A DNA stretch of 64,000 nt from Methylomicrobium lacus LW14. Its GTDB lineage: Bacteria; Pseudomonadota; Gammaproteobacteria; Methylococcales; Methylomonadaceae. Under the pieces are notes generated by a model that saw nothing but the letters and a program-made list of their open reading frames with translations, had not been told where the DNA came from and searched no databases. Below, piece by piece: positions 9,253 through 18,130 of this stretch. A program made the position numbers and the translations under genes. How positions within the stretch are numbered: position 1 is the first letter of the stretch; every line of letters starts with the position of its first letter. Location of the stretch: assembly GCF_000527095.1 (NCBI RefSeq), contig NZ_AZUN01000001.1, positions 2,583,501 to 2,647,500 on the forward strand, read 5' to 3'.

Positions 9253-10032
9253 TTACTCCTTTTCGTCTTCGCCCAATTCTGCAAATACATTGAAAAATTG
9301 CTTGGCCGTCCTGCCGCTTTTCGCGGCGCGTTGTTGCGCGAAATCCATCGCCTTTTGGTGCAAAACCTCACGGTCGCCGTCGTAAGCCGGGAAATAGCTG
9401 TCCACGATAGCCAGGTAGTTCTGAGTCGAATGCGGATAAAACGCCAGCCATAGCCCGAAACGGTCCGAAAGCGAAATCTGTTCCTCGACCGTATCGGAAT
9501 AATGCACCTCGTCATCCACCAAACGGGTATCGAGGTTGTCGCGCATTCGCTCCGGCAGCAAATGCCGGCGATTCGACGTCGCATAAACCAGCACATTCTC
9601 CGGCGGCAGCTCGATCGAGCCTTCGAGCACGCTTTTCAGCGACTTGTAGCGACTGTCCTGCGTTTCGAACGACAGATCGTCGCAATAAATAACGAAGCGC
9701 TGCGGCTGCTCGCGGATTTCATCGACGATCTCCGGCAGATAAACCAGATCCTGTTTATCCACTTCAATGATGCGAAGACCCGCCTCCCGATATTCGTTCA
9801 AGAGCGCCTTGATCAGCGACGACTTGCCGGTGCCTCTCGCCCCCCAAAGCAAGGCATTATTGGCCGGCTTTCCGGACAGGAAGCGCTCGGTATTCTCGCT
9901 CAATTGCGCTTTCTGTTTGTCGATGCCAACCAAATCCCCGAGCCGGATCGCGTCCAGGCGCGCGACCGGACGCAAATAGCCCTTGTGCTGCCGCCAGACT
10001 GCGGCGTAAGTCGTGTGCCAATCGATGCTCAT
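9253..10032 (-). CDS. DUF815 family AAA+ ATPase
   Basis: 259 residues. Walker A GARGTGKS is at 64-71, a Walker B-like FVIYCDDLSF follows, and sensor-type VLVYATSNRRHLLPERM comes next. The N-terminal GIDKQKAQLSENTERFLSG and the RFGLWLAFYP segment are characteristic of DUF815 proteins, a widespread, uncharacterised bacterial AAA family. No membrane segment or signal is present. It is 46 bases downstream of fbp on the same strand and could be cotranscribed, although no functional link is known. Confidence 0.85.
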   Translation of the reverse strand: MSIDWHTTYAAVWRQHKGYLRPVARLDAIRLGDLVGIDKQKAQLSENTERFLSGKPANNALLWGARGTGKSSLIKALLNEYREAGLRIIEVDKQDLVYLPEIVDEIREQPQRFVIYCDDLSFETQDSRYKSLKSVLEGSIELPPENVLVYATSNRRHLLPERMRDNLDTRLVDDEVHYSDTVEEQISLSDRFGLWLAFYPHSTQNYLAIVDSYFPAYDGDREVLHQKAMDFAQQRAAKSGRTAKQFFNVFAELGEDEKE

Positions 10033-10078
10033 GATTTCCTCGAAACGGAATTCTACTAACGGGGCAATGTTGTCTAAC

Positions 10079-11083
10079 TCAACTTTCCAAATGATATTGG
10101 ACGATTCGATCCACCTCGTTTTTCGAGCCCAATATCACCGGCACGCGCTGATGCAGGCCTTGCGGCTTCACGTCGAGCATGCGTTCGCGGCCGGTCGTGC
10201 AGGCGCCGCCGGCCTGTTCGACGATGAAGGCGACCGGGTTGGCCTCGTACATCAGGCGCAGTTTGCAAGGCTTCTTGGGGTCGCGGGTATCGTAGGGGTA
10301 CATGAAGATGCCGCCGCGGGTCAGGATACGGTAGACCTCCGCGACCAAGGAAGCGATCCAGCGCATATTGAAGTTTTTTTCACGGGGACCGTCCTTGCCC
10401 TGCACGCATTCGTCGATATAGCGTCTGACCGGTTCTTCCCAGAAACGCTGGTTGGACATGTTGATCGCGAATTCGCTGGTGTCTTCAGGGATCGTCATGT
10501 TGCGATGGGTCAGAATGAATTCGCCGATGTCCTGATCCAGGGTAAAGCCGTTCACGCCGTGGCCGGTGGTCAGCACCATCATCGTCGAAGGGCCGTACAA
10601 TACGAAGCCCGCGCAGACCTGTTCCGCGCCCTTGCGCAGAAAATCCTCAGGCTCGGGGTCGACGCCTTCGCGGCAGCGCAGGATCGAAAAGATTGTGCCG
10701 ACGGTCAGGTTGATGTCGATATTCGACGAGCCGTCCAGAGGATCGAACAGCACCAGGTATTTACCCTTCGGATATTGCGCCGGAATTTTGATCGGCTCGT
10801 CGACTTCTTCGGAAACCATGCCGGCCAAGTGTCCGGTCCAGTCCAGCGCCCCCACCATGATCTCGTTGGTGATGATGTCGAGCTTTTTCTGCACCTCACC
10901 CTGCACGTTTTCGGATTCGGCGCTGCCGAGCACGCCGATCAGGTTGCCTCGGTTGACCTTGTGCGAGATCTGCTTGCAGGCGGTCACGATATCGTTCAGC
11001 AGCAGCGTAAACGTTCCTGACGTGCCGGGATATTCACGCTGCTGTTCGATCAGGAATTGGGTCATGGTGACTTTATTGGCCAT
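10079..11083 (-). CDS. fbp: Class I fructose-1,6-bisphosphatase
   Basis: 334 residues, normal for the class I enzyme. It hydrolyses fructose 1,6-bisphosphate to fructose 6-phosphate in gluconeogenesis and in sugar-phosphate regeneration cycles, including the RuMP cycle of methylotrophs. The metal-binding block LVLFDPLDGSSNIDIN is intact, as are GALDWTGHLAG and the C-terminal YEANPVAFIVEQAGG, followed by the GRERMLDVKP region. It is divergent from the feo operon across a gap of about 210 bases. Confidence 0.95.
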   Translation of the reverse strand: MANKVTMTQFLIEQQREYPGTSGTFTLLLNDIVTACKQISHKVNRGNLIGVLGSAESENVQGEVQKKLDIITNEIMVGALDWTGHLAGMVSEEVDEPIKIPAQYPKGKYLVLFDPLDGSSNIDINLTVGTIFSILRCREGVDPEPEDFLRKGAEQVCAGFVLYGPSTMMVLTTGHGVNGFTLDQDIGEFILTHRNMTIPEDTSEFAINMSNQRFWEEPVRRYIDECVQGKDGPREKNFNMRWIASLVAEVYRILTRGGIFMYPYDTRDPKKPCKLRLMYEANPVAFIVEQAGGACTTGRERMLDVKPQGLHQRVPVILGSKNEVDRIVQYHLES

Positions 11084-11197
11084 GGACTAGGGGTCTCCGT
11101 TGTGATTCGTTTTTTACATTATTATACTCATTCAGGACGCATTATTGCGCCCTAATTCCCGCATCCCGGTTTCATGCTGACAAATTGTCGCGCCAGT

Positions 11198-11249
11198 TTT
11201 ACAAACGCCGATTTTATGTTATATTCAGCATGAATGAGAATGATTATTG
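11198..11249 (+). promoter_or_regulatory. feoABC promoter with Fur box
   Basis: A sigma70-like pair, TTTACA (11198-11203) and TATATT (11220-11225) with a 16-base spacer, is followed at 11235-11249 by TGAGAATGATTATTG. This is a 7-1-7 inverted repeat differing from the Fur consensus TGATAATNATTATCA at three positions. A Fur-Fe2+ dimer over the transcription start would repress ferrous-iron uptake when iron is plentiful. The hexamers and box are seen in sequence; regulation is inferred from the family. Confidence 0.75.
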
Positions 11250-11294
11250 ATAACTTAGTCAATTCAGTACCCAGTTTACTTTGAAGGCCGATTT

Positions 11295-11528
11295 ATGTTG
11301 ATTGACTTGAAAAAACTTGCCGTTGGCGATTTGGCGAAAATCGTCGGCTTCGACAAAACGGGCAAAGCCTACCGCAAGCGCCTGTTGGCGATGGGCCTGA
11401 CCCCCGGCACCCAATTCAGCGTCACCCGCTTCGCGCCGATGGGCGATCCGGTTGAAATCCGCCTGCGCGGTTTTTCCCTGACCTTGCGTAAAGACGAAGC
11501 TGCGGTACTCCAAATCGAGAAGATTTGA
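11295..11528 (+). CDS. feoA: Ferrous iron transport protein A
   Basis: 77 residues of SH3-like fold typical of FeoA (KRLLAMGLTPGTQFSVTRFAPMGDPVEIRLRGFSLTLRKDEA). FeoA is a small cytoplasmic partner needed for full FeoB activity. It is the first gene of a feoABC operon, with its TGA stop overlapping the feoB ATG. The Fur-box promoter lies about 50 bases upstream. Confidence 0.92.
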   Translation: MLIDLKKLAVGDLAKIVGFDKTGKAYRKRLLAMGLTPGTQFSVTRFAPMGDPVEIRLRGFSLTLRKDEAAVLQIEKI

Positions 11529-13849
11529 TGGCCGCCGATTTCACGGTCGGCGTGGTCGGCAATCCGAATTGCGGCAAGACCACCCTGTTCAATGCGCTGA
11601 CCGGCGCCAAGCAGCACGTCGGCAACTGGCCCGGCGTGACCGTCGAAAAAAAAACAGGCGAATATGCCTTTGAAGGCAAGACCATCGAACTGGTCGATTT
11701 GCCCGGCACTTATTCGCTCGAAGCCTCCGACGATCAGGTTTCACTCGACGAAAAAGTCGCCCGCGATTTCGTCGCGGCCAGGGAAGCCGATCTGATCGTG
11801 AACATCGTCGATGCCTCGAGTATCGAGCGCCATCTGTATCTGACCTCGCAGTTGATCGAGATGCGCACGCCGATGATCTTGGTGCTGAACATGATGGACG
11901 CGGTCAAACAGCGCGGCATCAAGATCGATATGGCCTACCTCGCCGAACGCCTGGGTTGCCCTGTCGTACCGATCGTCGCCTCGACCAAGCAGGGTATCGA
12001 CGCGCTCAAAAAAGCGGTCAATCAGGCGGCGGCCGCGAAGCCGACGCCCAATTTGAACATCGCCTATGCGCCCGCATTGGAGTTAGCGATAGCCGATCTC
12101 GCCCCCCTCTTGCGGGAGACCGCGCGGCTGCATCGCTGCGACTTGCGCTGGCTCTGCGTCCGCCTTCTCGAAGACGATACACTGGCCCAAAAGATCGCAG
12201 GCCCCACGCTGACCGCAACCGTCAACACCTTGCAACGCCGAATCGAACAGAAAACCGATGACGAGATCGACATCCTGGCCGCCGATGCGCGCTACGGCTT
12301 CGTGAATCAACTGACCCAGGGTGCAATCTTCAAAGAGAACGAAGTCAGCCGGCATCTATCCGAAAAGATCGACAGCATCGTCTTGAACCGCTTCCTGGGC
12401 ATTCCGGTGTTTCTCTTGGTCATGTACGCGATGTTCATGTTCACGATCAACATCGGCAGCGCCTTCGTCGATTTCTTCGATCAGGCCGCCGCCGCGTTGC
12501 TCGTCGACGGTCTGGGCGTGGCGCTGACCGGTTGGGGCCTGCCCGACTGGCTGACCGTATTGCTCACCCAGGGCATCGGCGGCGGCATTCAGGTCGTCGC
12601 GACCTTCATCCCGATCGTCGGCTTTTTGTTCCTGTTCTTGTCCGCGCTCGAAGACTCGGGCTACATGGCGCGCGCCGCCTTCGTGATGGACCGCTTCATG
12701 CGCATGATCGGCCTGCCCGGCAAATCGTTCGTGCCGATGATCGTCGGCTTCGGCTGCAATGTGCCCGCGATCATGGCGACGCGGACGCTCGAAAACCCGC
12801 GCGATAGGATTCTGACCAACCTGATGAATCCCTTCATGTCCTGCGGCGCGCGGCTGCCGGTTTATGCGTTGTTCGCGGCCGCGTTCTTTCCGGTCAACGG
12901 CCAGAACCTGGTCTTCGGCCTGTACCTCTTAGGCATCGGCGTCGCGGTGCTGACCGGCCTGATCATGCGCCATACGCTGTTCAAGGGCGAAGCCTCGCCG
13001 TTCATCATGGAATTGCCGGTCTATCACCTCCCTACCCTGCGCGGCATGCTGATCCGCACCTGGGACCGACTCCAGTCGTTCCTGTTCAATGCCGGCAAGG
13101 TGATCGTGCCGATGGTGCTGGTGCTGAATTTTCTGAATGCCTTGGGCACCGACGGCAGCTTCGGCCGCGAAAACAGCGATAAATCGGTGCTCAGCGAAAT
13201 CGGCCGCGGCCTGACGCCGGCATTTGAACCAATGGGCATCAAGAGCGACAACTGGCCGGCGACGGTCGGCATTTTCACCGGCGTGCTCGCGAAAGAAGCG
13301 GTCGTCGGCACCCTGAATGCCTTGTATAGTCAGATGGGAGCCGCGGCTGCCCCGCCTGCAGAAGATGAAGCATTCGACCTGAAAGGTGCCTTACTGGGTG
13401 CGCTTTCGACCATTCCCGAAAACCTGGCCGGCATTGCGAATAAACTGCTCGATCCTTTGGGCCTGAACGTCGAGGTGGCTAGCAGCGAACTCGAAGTCGA
13501 AACCGGCGCCTATGCCGCGATGCAGCACAGCTTTGACGGCGAGGCCGGCGCCTTCGCCTACCTGCTGTTCATCTTGCTGTATGCCCCCTGCGTCGCCGCG
13601 ACCGCCGCGATCTACCGCGAAACCAATCGCGGCTGGACCGTGTTCGTGCTGCTCTGGACCACCGGCCTCGCTTACATGACCGCAACGATTTTTTATCAGG
13701 CGATGACGTTCGCCGGACACCCGGCCGATTCGCTGGCCTGGATCATCGGCCTGACCGTCGTGTTTGCCGGCGTGATCGCCGGCTTGTGGTGGTACGGCAA
13801 ACAATCCGGCCCGACCATCGACAAGGGAGCCGCCATTGATCCTGTCTGA
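11528..13849 (+). CDS. feoB: Ferrous iron transporter FeoB
   Basis: 773 residues from the ATG at 11528, which overlaps the feoA stop. The N-terminal G domain has G1 GNPNCGKT (11-18), the G3 motif DLPGTYSL and the G4 motif NMMD. A helical regulatory domain follows, then a C-terminal membrane region with Gate motifs (GFGCNVPAIMATRTLE and FMSCGARLPVYALF). FeoB carries Fe2+ across the inner membrane in a GTP-dependent manner. The length is normal. Its 3' end overlaps feoC by 14 bases. Confidence 0.96.
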   Translation: MAADFTVGVVGNPNCGKTTLFNALTGAKQHVGNWPGVTVEKKTGEYAFEGKTIELVDLPGTYSLEASDDQVSLDEKVARDFVAAREADLIVNIVDASSIERHLYLTSQLIEMRTPMILVLNMMDAVKQRGIKIDMAYLAERLGCPVVPIVASTKQGIDALKKAVNQAAAAKPTPNLNIAYAPALELAIADLAPLLRETARLHRCDLRWLCVRLLEDDTLAQKIAGPTLTATVNTLQRRIEQKTDDEIDILAADARYGFVNQLTQGAIFKENEVSRHLSEKIDSIVLNRFLGIPVFLLVMYAMFMFTINIGSAFVDFFDQAAAALLVDGLGVALTGWGLPDWLTVLLTQGIGGGIQVVATFIPIVGFLFLFLSALEDSGYMARAAFVMDRFMRMIGLPGKSFVPMIVGFGCNVPAIMATRTLENPRDRILTNLMNPFMSCGARLPVYALFAAAFFPVNGQNLVFGLYLLGIGVAVLTGLIMRHTLFKGEASPFIMELPVYHLPTLRGMLIRTWDRLQSFLFNAGKVIVPMVLVLNFLNALGTDGSFGRENSDKSVLSEIGRGLTPAFEPMGIKSDNWPATVGIFTGVLAKEAVVGTLNALYSQMGAAAAPPAEDEAFDLKGALLGALSTIPENLAGIANKLLDPLGLNVEVASSELEVETGAYAAMQHSFDGEAGAFAYLLFILLYAPCVAATAAIYRETNRGWTVFVLLWTTGLAYMTATIFYQAMTFAGHPADSLAWIIGLTVVFAGVIAGLWWYGKQSGPTIDKGAAIDPV

Positions 13850-14063
13850 CCTGCGCAATTACATCAGGGAACAGCGCCGCGTCGCGCTGATCGATCTGGC
13901 CAATCATTTCAACGTCGATGCCGACGCCCTGCGCGGCATGCTCGGCAAGTGGATCAGCAAGGGGAACCTGCGCAAACTGCCCTCGGGCACTGCCTGCGGC
14001 GGCGGTTGCTGCAAATGCGATCCGGCGTCGATCGAGCTTTATGAGTGGGTTGATAAAGTATAA
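13836..14063 (+). CDS. feoC: FeoC-like winged-helix protein
   Basis: 75 residues. The N-terminal winged helix (MILSDLRNYIREQRRVALID ... GMLGKWISKGNLRKL) is followed by a cysteine-rich wing CGGGCCKC that could bind an Fe-S cluster, as in Klebsiella and E. coli FeoC. FeoC protects FeoB from FtsH proteolysis in Salmonella and may act as an iron or oxygen sensor. It overlaps the end of feoB, so the two are translationally coupled. Confidence 0.88.
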   Translation: MILSDLRNYIREQRRVALIDLANHFNVDADALRGMLGKWISKGNLRKLPSGTACGGGCCKCDPASIELYEWVDKV

Positions 14064-14120
14064 AACTTTGGCTTGAACTGATCGATTCAAAAACCAGTTT
14101 TAGATTGAGCCTATTGGCCA

Positions 14121-14690
14121 TTAAGCAAAATCGGTATCAGAGAAGTCTAGCGGGTATCGCATGGATGCCAACTGCGAAGCCGTTAGAATTTTACGGGTGT
14201 TTCCCCATCCCGGCTGCCAGTAACCTGAGAAATTATGCAAGGGTATGCCCATGAGCTTGCCTAACAAGGTATAGGCTGTGTTACTGTTGATGTTGGCCAA
14301 ACCCAGAATGGCAAAAGGCGTGTAAGGCACTTCGAGACTATTCAGATACGGAAGAGCTTTTACGGCATTATCCCATCGGGCTAATATCACCTCCGGGTTT
14401 CCGGAAAACATCCGCTTGAATTTTTGATCGTCCCTGATGAAGTTCAAATCGTATGCCGGGTTTGAGTCGAATAAGCGGGCGCGCGGCCCAAAGTGATAAA
14501 ACTTCAGCTTATCGCCAAAAGTACCGATCGGTTTTATTTTGTTTTCAGAATTCGTTGCCAATCCATGCAATTGACCTAAAACATTCCCATTTTCATCCCT
14601 TAAGACCCAGAAATCATGCGCGGCTAACCCCATGATATCGTAAGCACGCGCTTCTATCGCATAACGAATTTCAGACATGTTTTTTTTCAT
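14121..14690 (-). CDS. Hypothetical protein
   Basis: 189 residues, not assigned to a named family. It has no signal peptide or membrane helix. The most distinctive segments are AAHDFWVLRDENGNVLGQLH near the N terminus and NINSNTAYTLLGKLMGIP in the C-terminal third. The spacing of these blocks loosely recalls toxin- or effector-associated uncharacterised proteins, but I cannot name a domain. The codon composition is lower in GC than the feo genes, and the adjacent toxin-antitoxin remnant also suggests an accessory patch. An alternative start is MSEIRY at 14678; neither start has a strong ribosome site. Confidence 0.6.
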   Translation of the reverse strand: MKKNMSEIRYAIEARAYDIMGLAAHDFWVLRDENGNVLGQLHGLATNSENKIKPIGTFGDKLKFYHFGPRARLFDSNPAYDLNFIRDDQKFKRMFSGNPEVILARWDNAVKALPYLNSLEVPYTPFAILGLANINSNTAYTLLGKLMGIPLHNFSGYWQPGWGNTRKILTASQLASMRYPLDFSDTDFA

Positions 14691-14893
14691 AGCTGTAAGC
14701 TACTTAATGACAAATGCCACCCCGAAGCTGAAGATGGAAAATATTTTGAACGATCAAACTCAGGCGGGTGAAAAGGTGGGCTCCATCGAGGCTACTTTCT
14801 GATCTCCCAGGCGCAGGTCAAAAATGCAGCACTTTCGCTCAAGCAAGCCATCAATCCCCAAATCTATGGCAGATCCGCTCTACGGGTTGATTA

Positions 14894-15413
14894 TCAATCA
14901 GGCTCTGCCAAAATTAACCGGATGGTTTCAATTGTCATCATCAGCGTTGTCGCCTGTAAAGAGGACTCCACGAAACCGCGCGGCAGATAAAACTGTTTGG
15001 CTGGGTCATTAGGGCGTGAACCAGCATGGCGAACACTCCGGCATCGCCGGAGACGTTGACTGCCCGCAGCATCGCATCGCGCAGCAATGCCTGACCGATG
15101 CCCCTATTGTATTGTGGTAACGCTTGTCGACGGCGAGCCTGCCCAACAGAAGGATCGGCAACGGGTCAGGCATGTTTCGCCGCATCGCCTTTGGCGCGGC
15201 TTCGTGGCATATGGCGCCTGCAGATAAACTGTAGTAGCCGATGACGTCCGTGCCGGAACACACCACGAAACAGCGTGAAGCGCCAGTTGCCTGTTTTTTT
15301 AATGCTCGCTTTTTAAGCCACGCGTTTAGGGAAGGCTCGCCACTACTGTCGAAATTGGTTGACTGGTGATCGGCCGTAAGCGGCGAGGGCGGCTTGAGAT
15401 TTAATCCAGTCAT
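14894..15413 (-). pseudogene. Frameshifted GNAT toxin (TacT-like)
   Basis: The N-terminal part reads normally as a TacT-type acetyltransferase toxin, through ADHQSTNFDSSGEPSLNAWL and PILLLGRLAVDKRYHN. There a tandem copy of a 5-base unit (15106-15115, ATTGT twice on the plus strand) breaks the frame. In the next frame the acetyl-CoA loop continues as RGIGQALLRDAMLR up to FAMLVHAL. A one-base loss near 15009-15014 breaks it again, after which NDPAKQFYLPRGF follows to a stop at 14894. Repairing both gives about 171 residues, the normal size. The antitoxin upstream overlaps by four bases and is intact. Sequencing error is possible but would need two independent indels. Confidence 0.8.
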
Positions 15414-15697
15414 TTATCCCAAGGTGCTTTTGTCTTCAGCAGCCGGCGTAATTTATCGGTCGGTGGCAGAGGTTGGTCGAGAAGCGCCTGAAATTTGGCA
15501 AAGGTGTCCGTATCGACCGAGAAAAAAGCTTGCTCTAACAAGACCTCTTCCGCTTCACGGCAGGCGGCTTCAAGCATAAAATCAGACCGGCTCCGACCTA
15601 GACGACTGGCTGCTTGATCGATCAGATCGCGTTGCTTAGCCTTGGCGCGGATATTGATGGAAACGGCTTCTTTGGATTGTCTCTGTGGCATGGTCAT
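15410..15697 (-). CDS. DUF1778 (TacA-type) antitoxin
   Basis: 95 residues. The N-terminal ribbon-helix-helix (KEAVSINIRAKAKQRDLIDQ, then ASRLGRSRSDFMLEAA) is the DUF1778 DNA-binding domain. The C-terminal part (FAKFQALLDQPLPPTDKLRRLL) is the toxin-neutralising tail. TacA antitoxins bind and inhibit GNAT toxins that acetylate aminoacyl-tRNA, and they repress their own operon. It overlaps the downstream toxin frame by four bases. The toxin is broken, so the antitoxin is now probably a leftover or acts on other copies. Confidence 0.88.
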   Translation of the reverse strand: MTMPQRQSKEAVSINIRAKAKQRDLIDQAASRLGRSRSDFMLEAACREAEEVLLEQAFFSVDTDTFAKFQALLDQPLPPTDKLRRLLKTKAPWDK

Positions 15698-15855
15698 ATT
15701 TCAGGGTATATCTCTGTTCAATGTACAATTTTGTATAGAAGGTTGCAACACAAAGTGATTCCGATCGAGACTACGGACTGATCACTTTCATTGCGCCAAC
15801 CCCTGCTTCAACTCCTCCCAAACTGGACTAGTCTTAATGGAGATTTTCCATCAAG

Positions 15856-17529
15856 ATGAGTCAAGCAATGTCTGAACAGCAAGCCCCAATCCATATCGGC
15901 TATTTATCCGAAGTCCGCGGCGACGGCATGGACGCCCGCATCGCCGAGGAACACGCCAGCGAGTTGCCGATCATTAAAATCGGCAACGAAGAAATTCTGG
16001 CCGGCCATATCGGCTCGTATGTGGTGATCCGCCAGGCCACTATCGGCGTACTGGCGCTGGTGTTCAAAATTTGGGAAAAAGACCGCTATAACGGCGACGG
16101 CGCGCGCCAGTCGGACCGTTTCATTTCGCTAATCCCGGTCGGCGAGATTCAGGACAACGGCCAGTTCGTGCGCGGCGTGCGCCATTATCCGACGCCCGGC
16201 GCGAAGGTTTATGCGGTCGGACTCGACGAAATCAACGCGATTTTTTCGAAATTCCGCGAATATCAGTTTTACATCGGCCAGTTGTCGACGCACAAGGATT
16301 ATCATCTGAGTTTAGATCCGCGCGCGCTGTTCGGCCGCCATTTCGCGATTCTCGGCCAGTCCGGCTCCGGCAAGTCCTGGACTGTGACCAGCCTGATCCA
16401 GAATACGATCCGGGCAATGCCGAGAACCCATCTGATCATGCTCGATCTGCACGGCGAATATTGCTGGAAGGACGCAGACGGCGTAGTGCAATCGGCATTT
16501 CCGGACGACATGGTCAATTACATCGACGCGATGGAAATGGAGATGCCGTACTGGATGATGACCTATGCCGAACTGGTCGACCTGTTCATCGACCGCAGCG
16601 ACAGCGGCGCGACGATCCAGATGTCATACATGCGCGAAATCCTGCAGCAGCTCAAACGCAAGGAGGCCAAGAAGATCGGGCTACAGGCCGTGTCGATCGA
16701 TACGCCGATCTATTTCTCGCTGGCCGAAATGTATATGCAGTTCAAGGCCGCGAACGAGGAAAGAAAGGATTTTGGCAAGACCCAGGGCGCGTTGTTCGGC
16801 CAGTTCGACGAATTCCTGATCCGGATGCAGAGCCGCTTCAACGATGTGCGCTATGACTTTCTGCTGAAACCCAAACGCCGGAACAACTCCGAAAGCATGG
16901 CCGAGTTGCTGCGCGAGTTTGTCGGCCTGGGCGAAAAAAAAGGCAATATCACGGTCGTCGATTTAAGCTCGGTGCCGACCGACGTCAGGCCGGCGGTGTC
17001 CGCACAGGTCGGCCGCCTCGCCTATGAATTCAACTACTGGAATCCGCACCGGCGCGAATTCCCGATCACGCTGATCTGCGAAGAAGCGCATGCCTACATT
17101 CCGCGCGAAAAAGGCGGCCAGTTTGAAGGCACCAAGAAAATGATGGAGCGGATCGCCAAGGAAGGGCGGAAATACGGCGTGTCGATCGGCGTGGTCAGCC
17201 AGCGTCCGACCGAACTGTCCGAAACGATGCTGGCCCAGTGCAGCTCGTTCATTTGCCTGCGCACCACTAACCCGGACGACCAGGCTTATATCCGCGGCCT
17301 GGTGCCGGAAGCGGAAGGCGACCTGACCGATATTCTAACTTCGCTCGGCCGCGGCGAGGCGCTGGTCGTAGGGGAAGCCGCGCCGCTGCCGACGCGGGTG
17401 CAGATTTACCGGCCCAACCCGGAACCGAAGAGTAACGACGTCGATTACTTCACCGGCTGGCGCGAAGGCAAAGTCGATCTCGACGTGGAAGACATCGTCA
17501 ATTTGTGGCGCACACAGACGCGGAAGTAA
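15856..17529 (+). CDS. HerA-like P-loop ATPase (DUF87)
   Basis: 557 residues. An N-terminal beta-barrel HAS-type region (about 10-120, GSYVVIRQATIGVLALVFKI) precedes the DUF87 ATPase. This has Walker A GQSGSGKS (167-174), MLDLHGEY at about 195-202, Walker B LICEEAHAY (406-414), and the C-terminal FICLRTTNPDDQAYIRGLVP. HerA proteins are hexameric DNA translocases. In archaea they pair with the NurA nuclease; in bacteria many are paired with SIR2 or nuclease partners in phage defence. No such partner is adjacent here, so its role is open. Two close starts exist (15856 and 15868). Confidence 0.85.
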   Translation: MSQAMSEQQAPIHIGYLSEVRGDGMDARIAEEHASELPIIKIGNEEILAGHIGSYVVIRQATIGVLALVFKIWEKDRYNGDGARQSDRFISLIPVGEIQDNGQFVRGVRHYPTPGAKVYAVGLDEINAIFSKFREYQFYIGQLSTHKDYHLSLDPRALFGRHFAILGQSGSGKSWTVTSLIQNTIRAMPRTHLIMLDLHGEYCWKDADGVVQSAFPDDMVNYIDAMEMEMPYWMMTYAELVDLFIDRSDSGATIQMSYMREILQQLKRKEAKKIGLQAVSIDTPIYFSLAEMYMQFKAANEERKDFGKTQGALFGQFDEFLIRMQSRFNDVRYDFLLKPKRRNNSESMAELLREFVGLGEKKGNITVVDLSSVPTDVRPAVSAQVGRLAYEFNYWNPHRREFPITLICEEAHAYIPREKGGQFEGTKKMMERIAKEGRKYGVSIGVVSQRPTELSETMLAQCSSFICLRTTNPDDQAYIRGLVPEAEGDLTDILTSLGRGEALVVGEAAPLPTRVQIYRPNPEPKSNDVDYFTGWREGKVDLDVEDIVNLWRTQTRK

Positions 17530-17573
17530 ATCCTAAAACGAAACCTTTCTTACTGATATATCGCAATATTTTT

Positions 17574-17602
17574 CTGACAAATGCGGATTAAACCGATATG
17601 AT
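17574..17602 (+). promoter_or_regulatory. Sigma70-type promoter of slyD
   Basis: CTGACA (17574-17579) and TATGAT (17597-17602) are separated by exactly 17 bases; each hexamer matches the consensus at five of six positions. The predicted transcription start is about 20 bases ahead of the slyD start codon. This is one of the clearest promoters in the window. Confidence 0.75.
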
Positions 17603-17631
17603 AGAAGTTTTTATTTTTATAGGGTTACAAC

Positions 17632-18111
17632 ATGCAAGTAGCTAACAATATGGCGGTTTCGATCCACTATACGCTGACCAATGACGAAGGCGAAGTGATC
17701 GATAGCTCCATCGGTAGCGACGCTCTGGTCTATCTGCACGGCAAAGGCAACATCATTTCCGGACTCGAACAAGCATTGGCCGGCAAAGAGGTCGGCGAAC
17801 AATTCACCGTGCGGGTTCCTGCCGAAGACGCTTACGGCGAATTCATGCCTGAACGGGTGCAGGTGATTCCGCGTTCGATGTTTGAAGGCGTCGACCAACT
17901 CGAAGTCGGCATGCAGTTTCATGCCGATGTCAGCGCGGGCCCCGGCATCGTCGCGATCGTGGATATCGACGGCGATGATATCACGATCGACGGCAACCAT
18001 CCGCTGGCGGGCATGCCGTTGACCTTCGATGTCGAAATCGTCGATGTCAGAGAGGCTACGCGCGAAGAGCTGGAGCATGGCCATATTCACGGCGCCAGCT
18101 GCGATCATTAA
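17632..18111 (+). CDS. slyD: FKBP-type peptidyl-prolyl isomerase SlyD
   Basis: 159 residues. The FKBP fold is interrupted by the IF chaperone insert (about 70-125), as in SlyD (HGKGNIISGLEQALAGKEVG before it, GNHPLAGMPLTFDVEIVDVR after it). The C-terminal tail is short, with HGHIHGASCDH, a reduced version of the E. coli metal-binding tail. It catalyses prolyl isomerisation and chaperones folding; nickel delivery to hydrogenase is known for E. coli SlyD. It is monocistronic, with a good promoter. Confidence 0.92.
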   Translation: MQVANNMAVSIHYTLTNDEGEVIDSSIGSDALVYLHGKGNIISGLEQALAGKEVGEQFTVRVPAEDAYGEFMPERVQVIPRSMFEGVDQLEVGMQFHADVSAGPGIVAIVDIDGDDITIDGNHPLAGMPLTFDVEIVDVREATREELEHGHIHGASCDH

Positions 18112-18130
18112 GCGAAAACAACGCTAGCTT

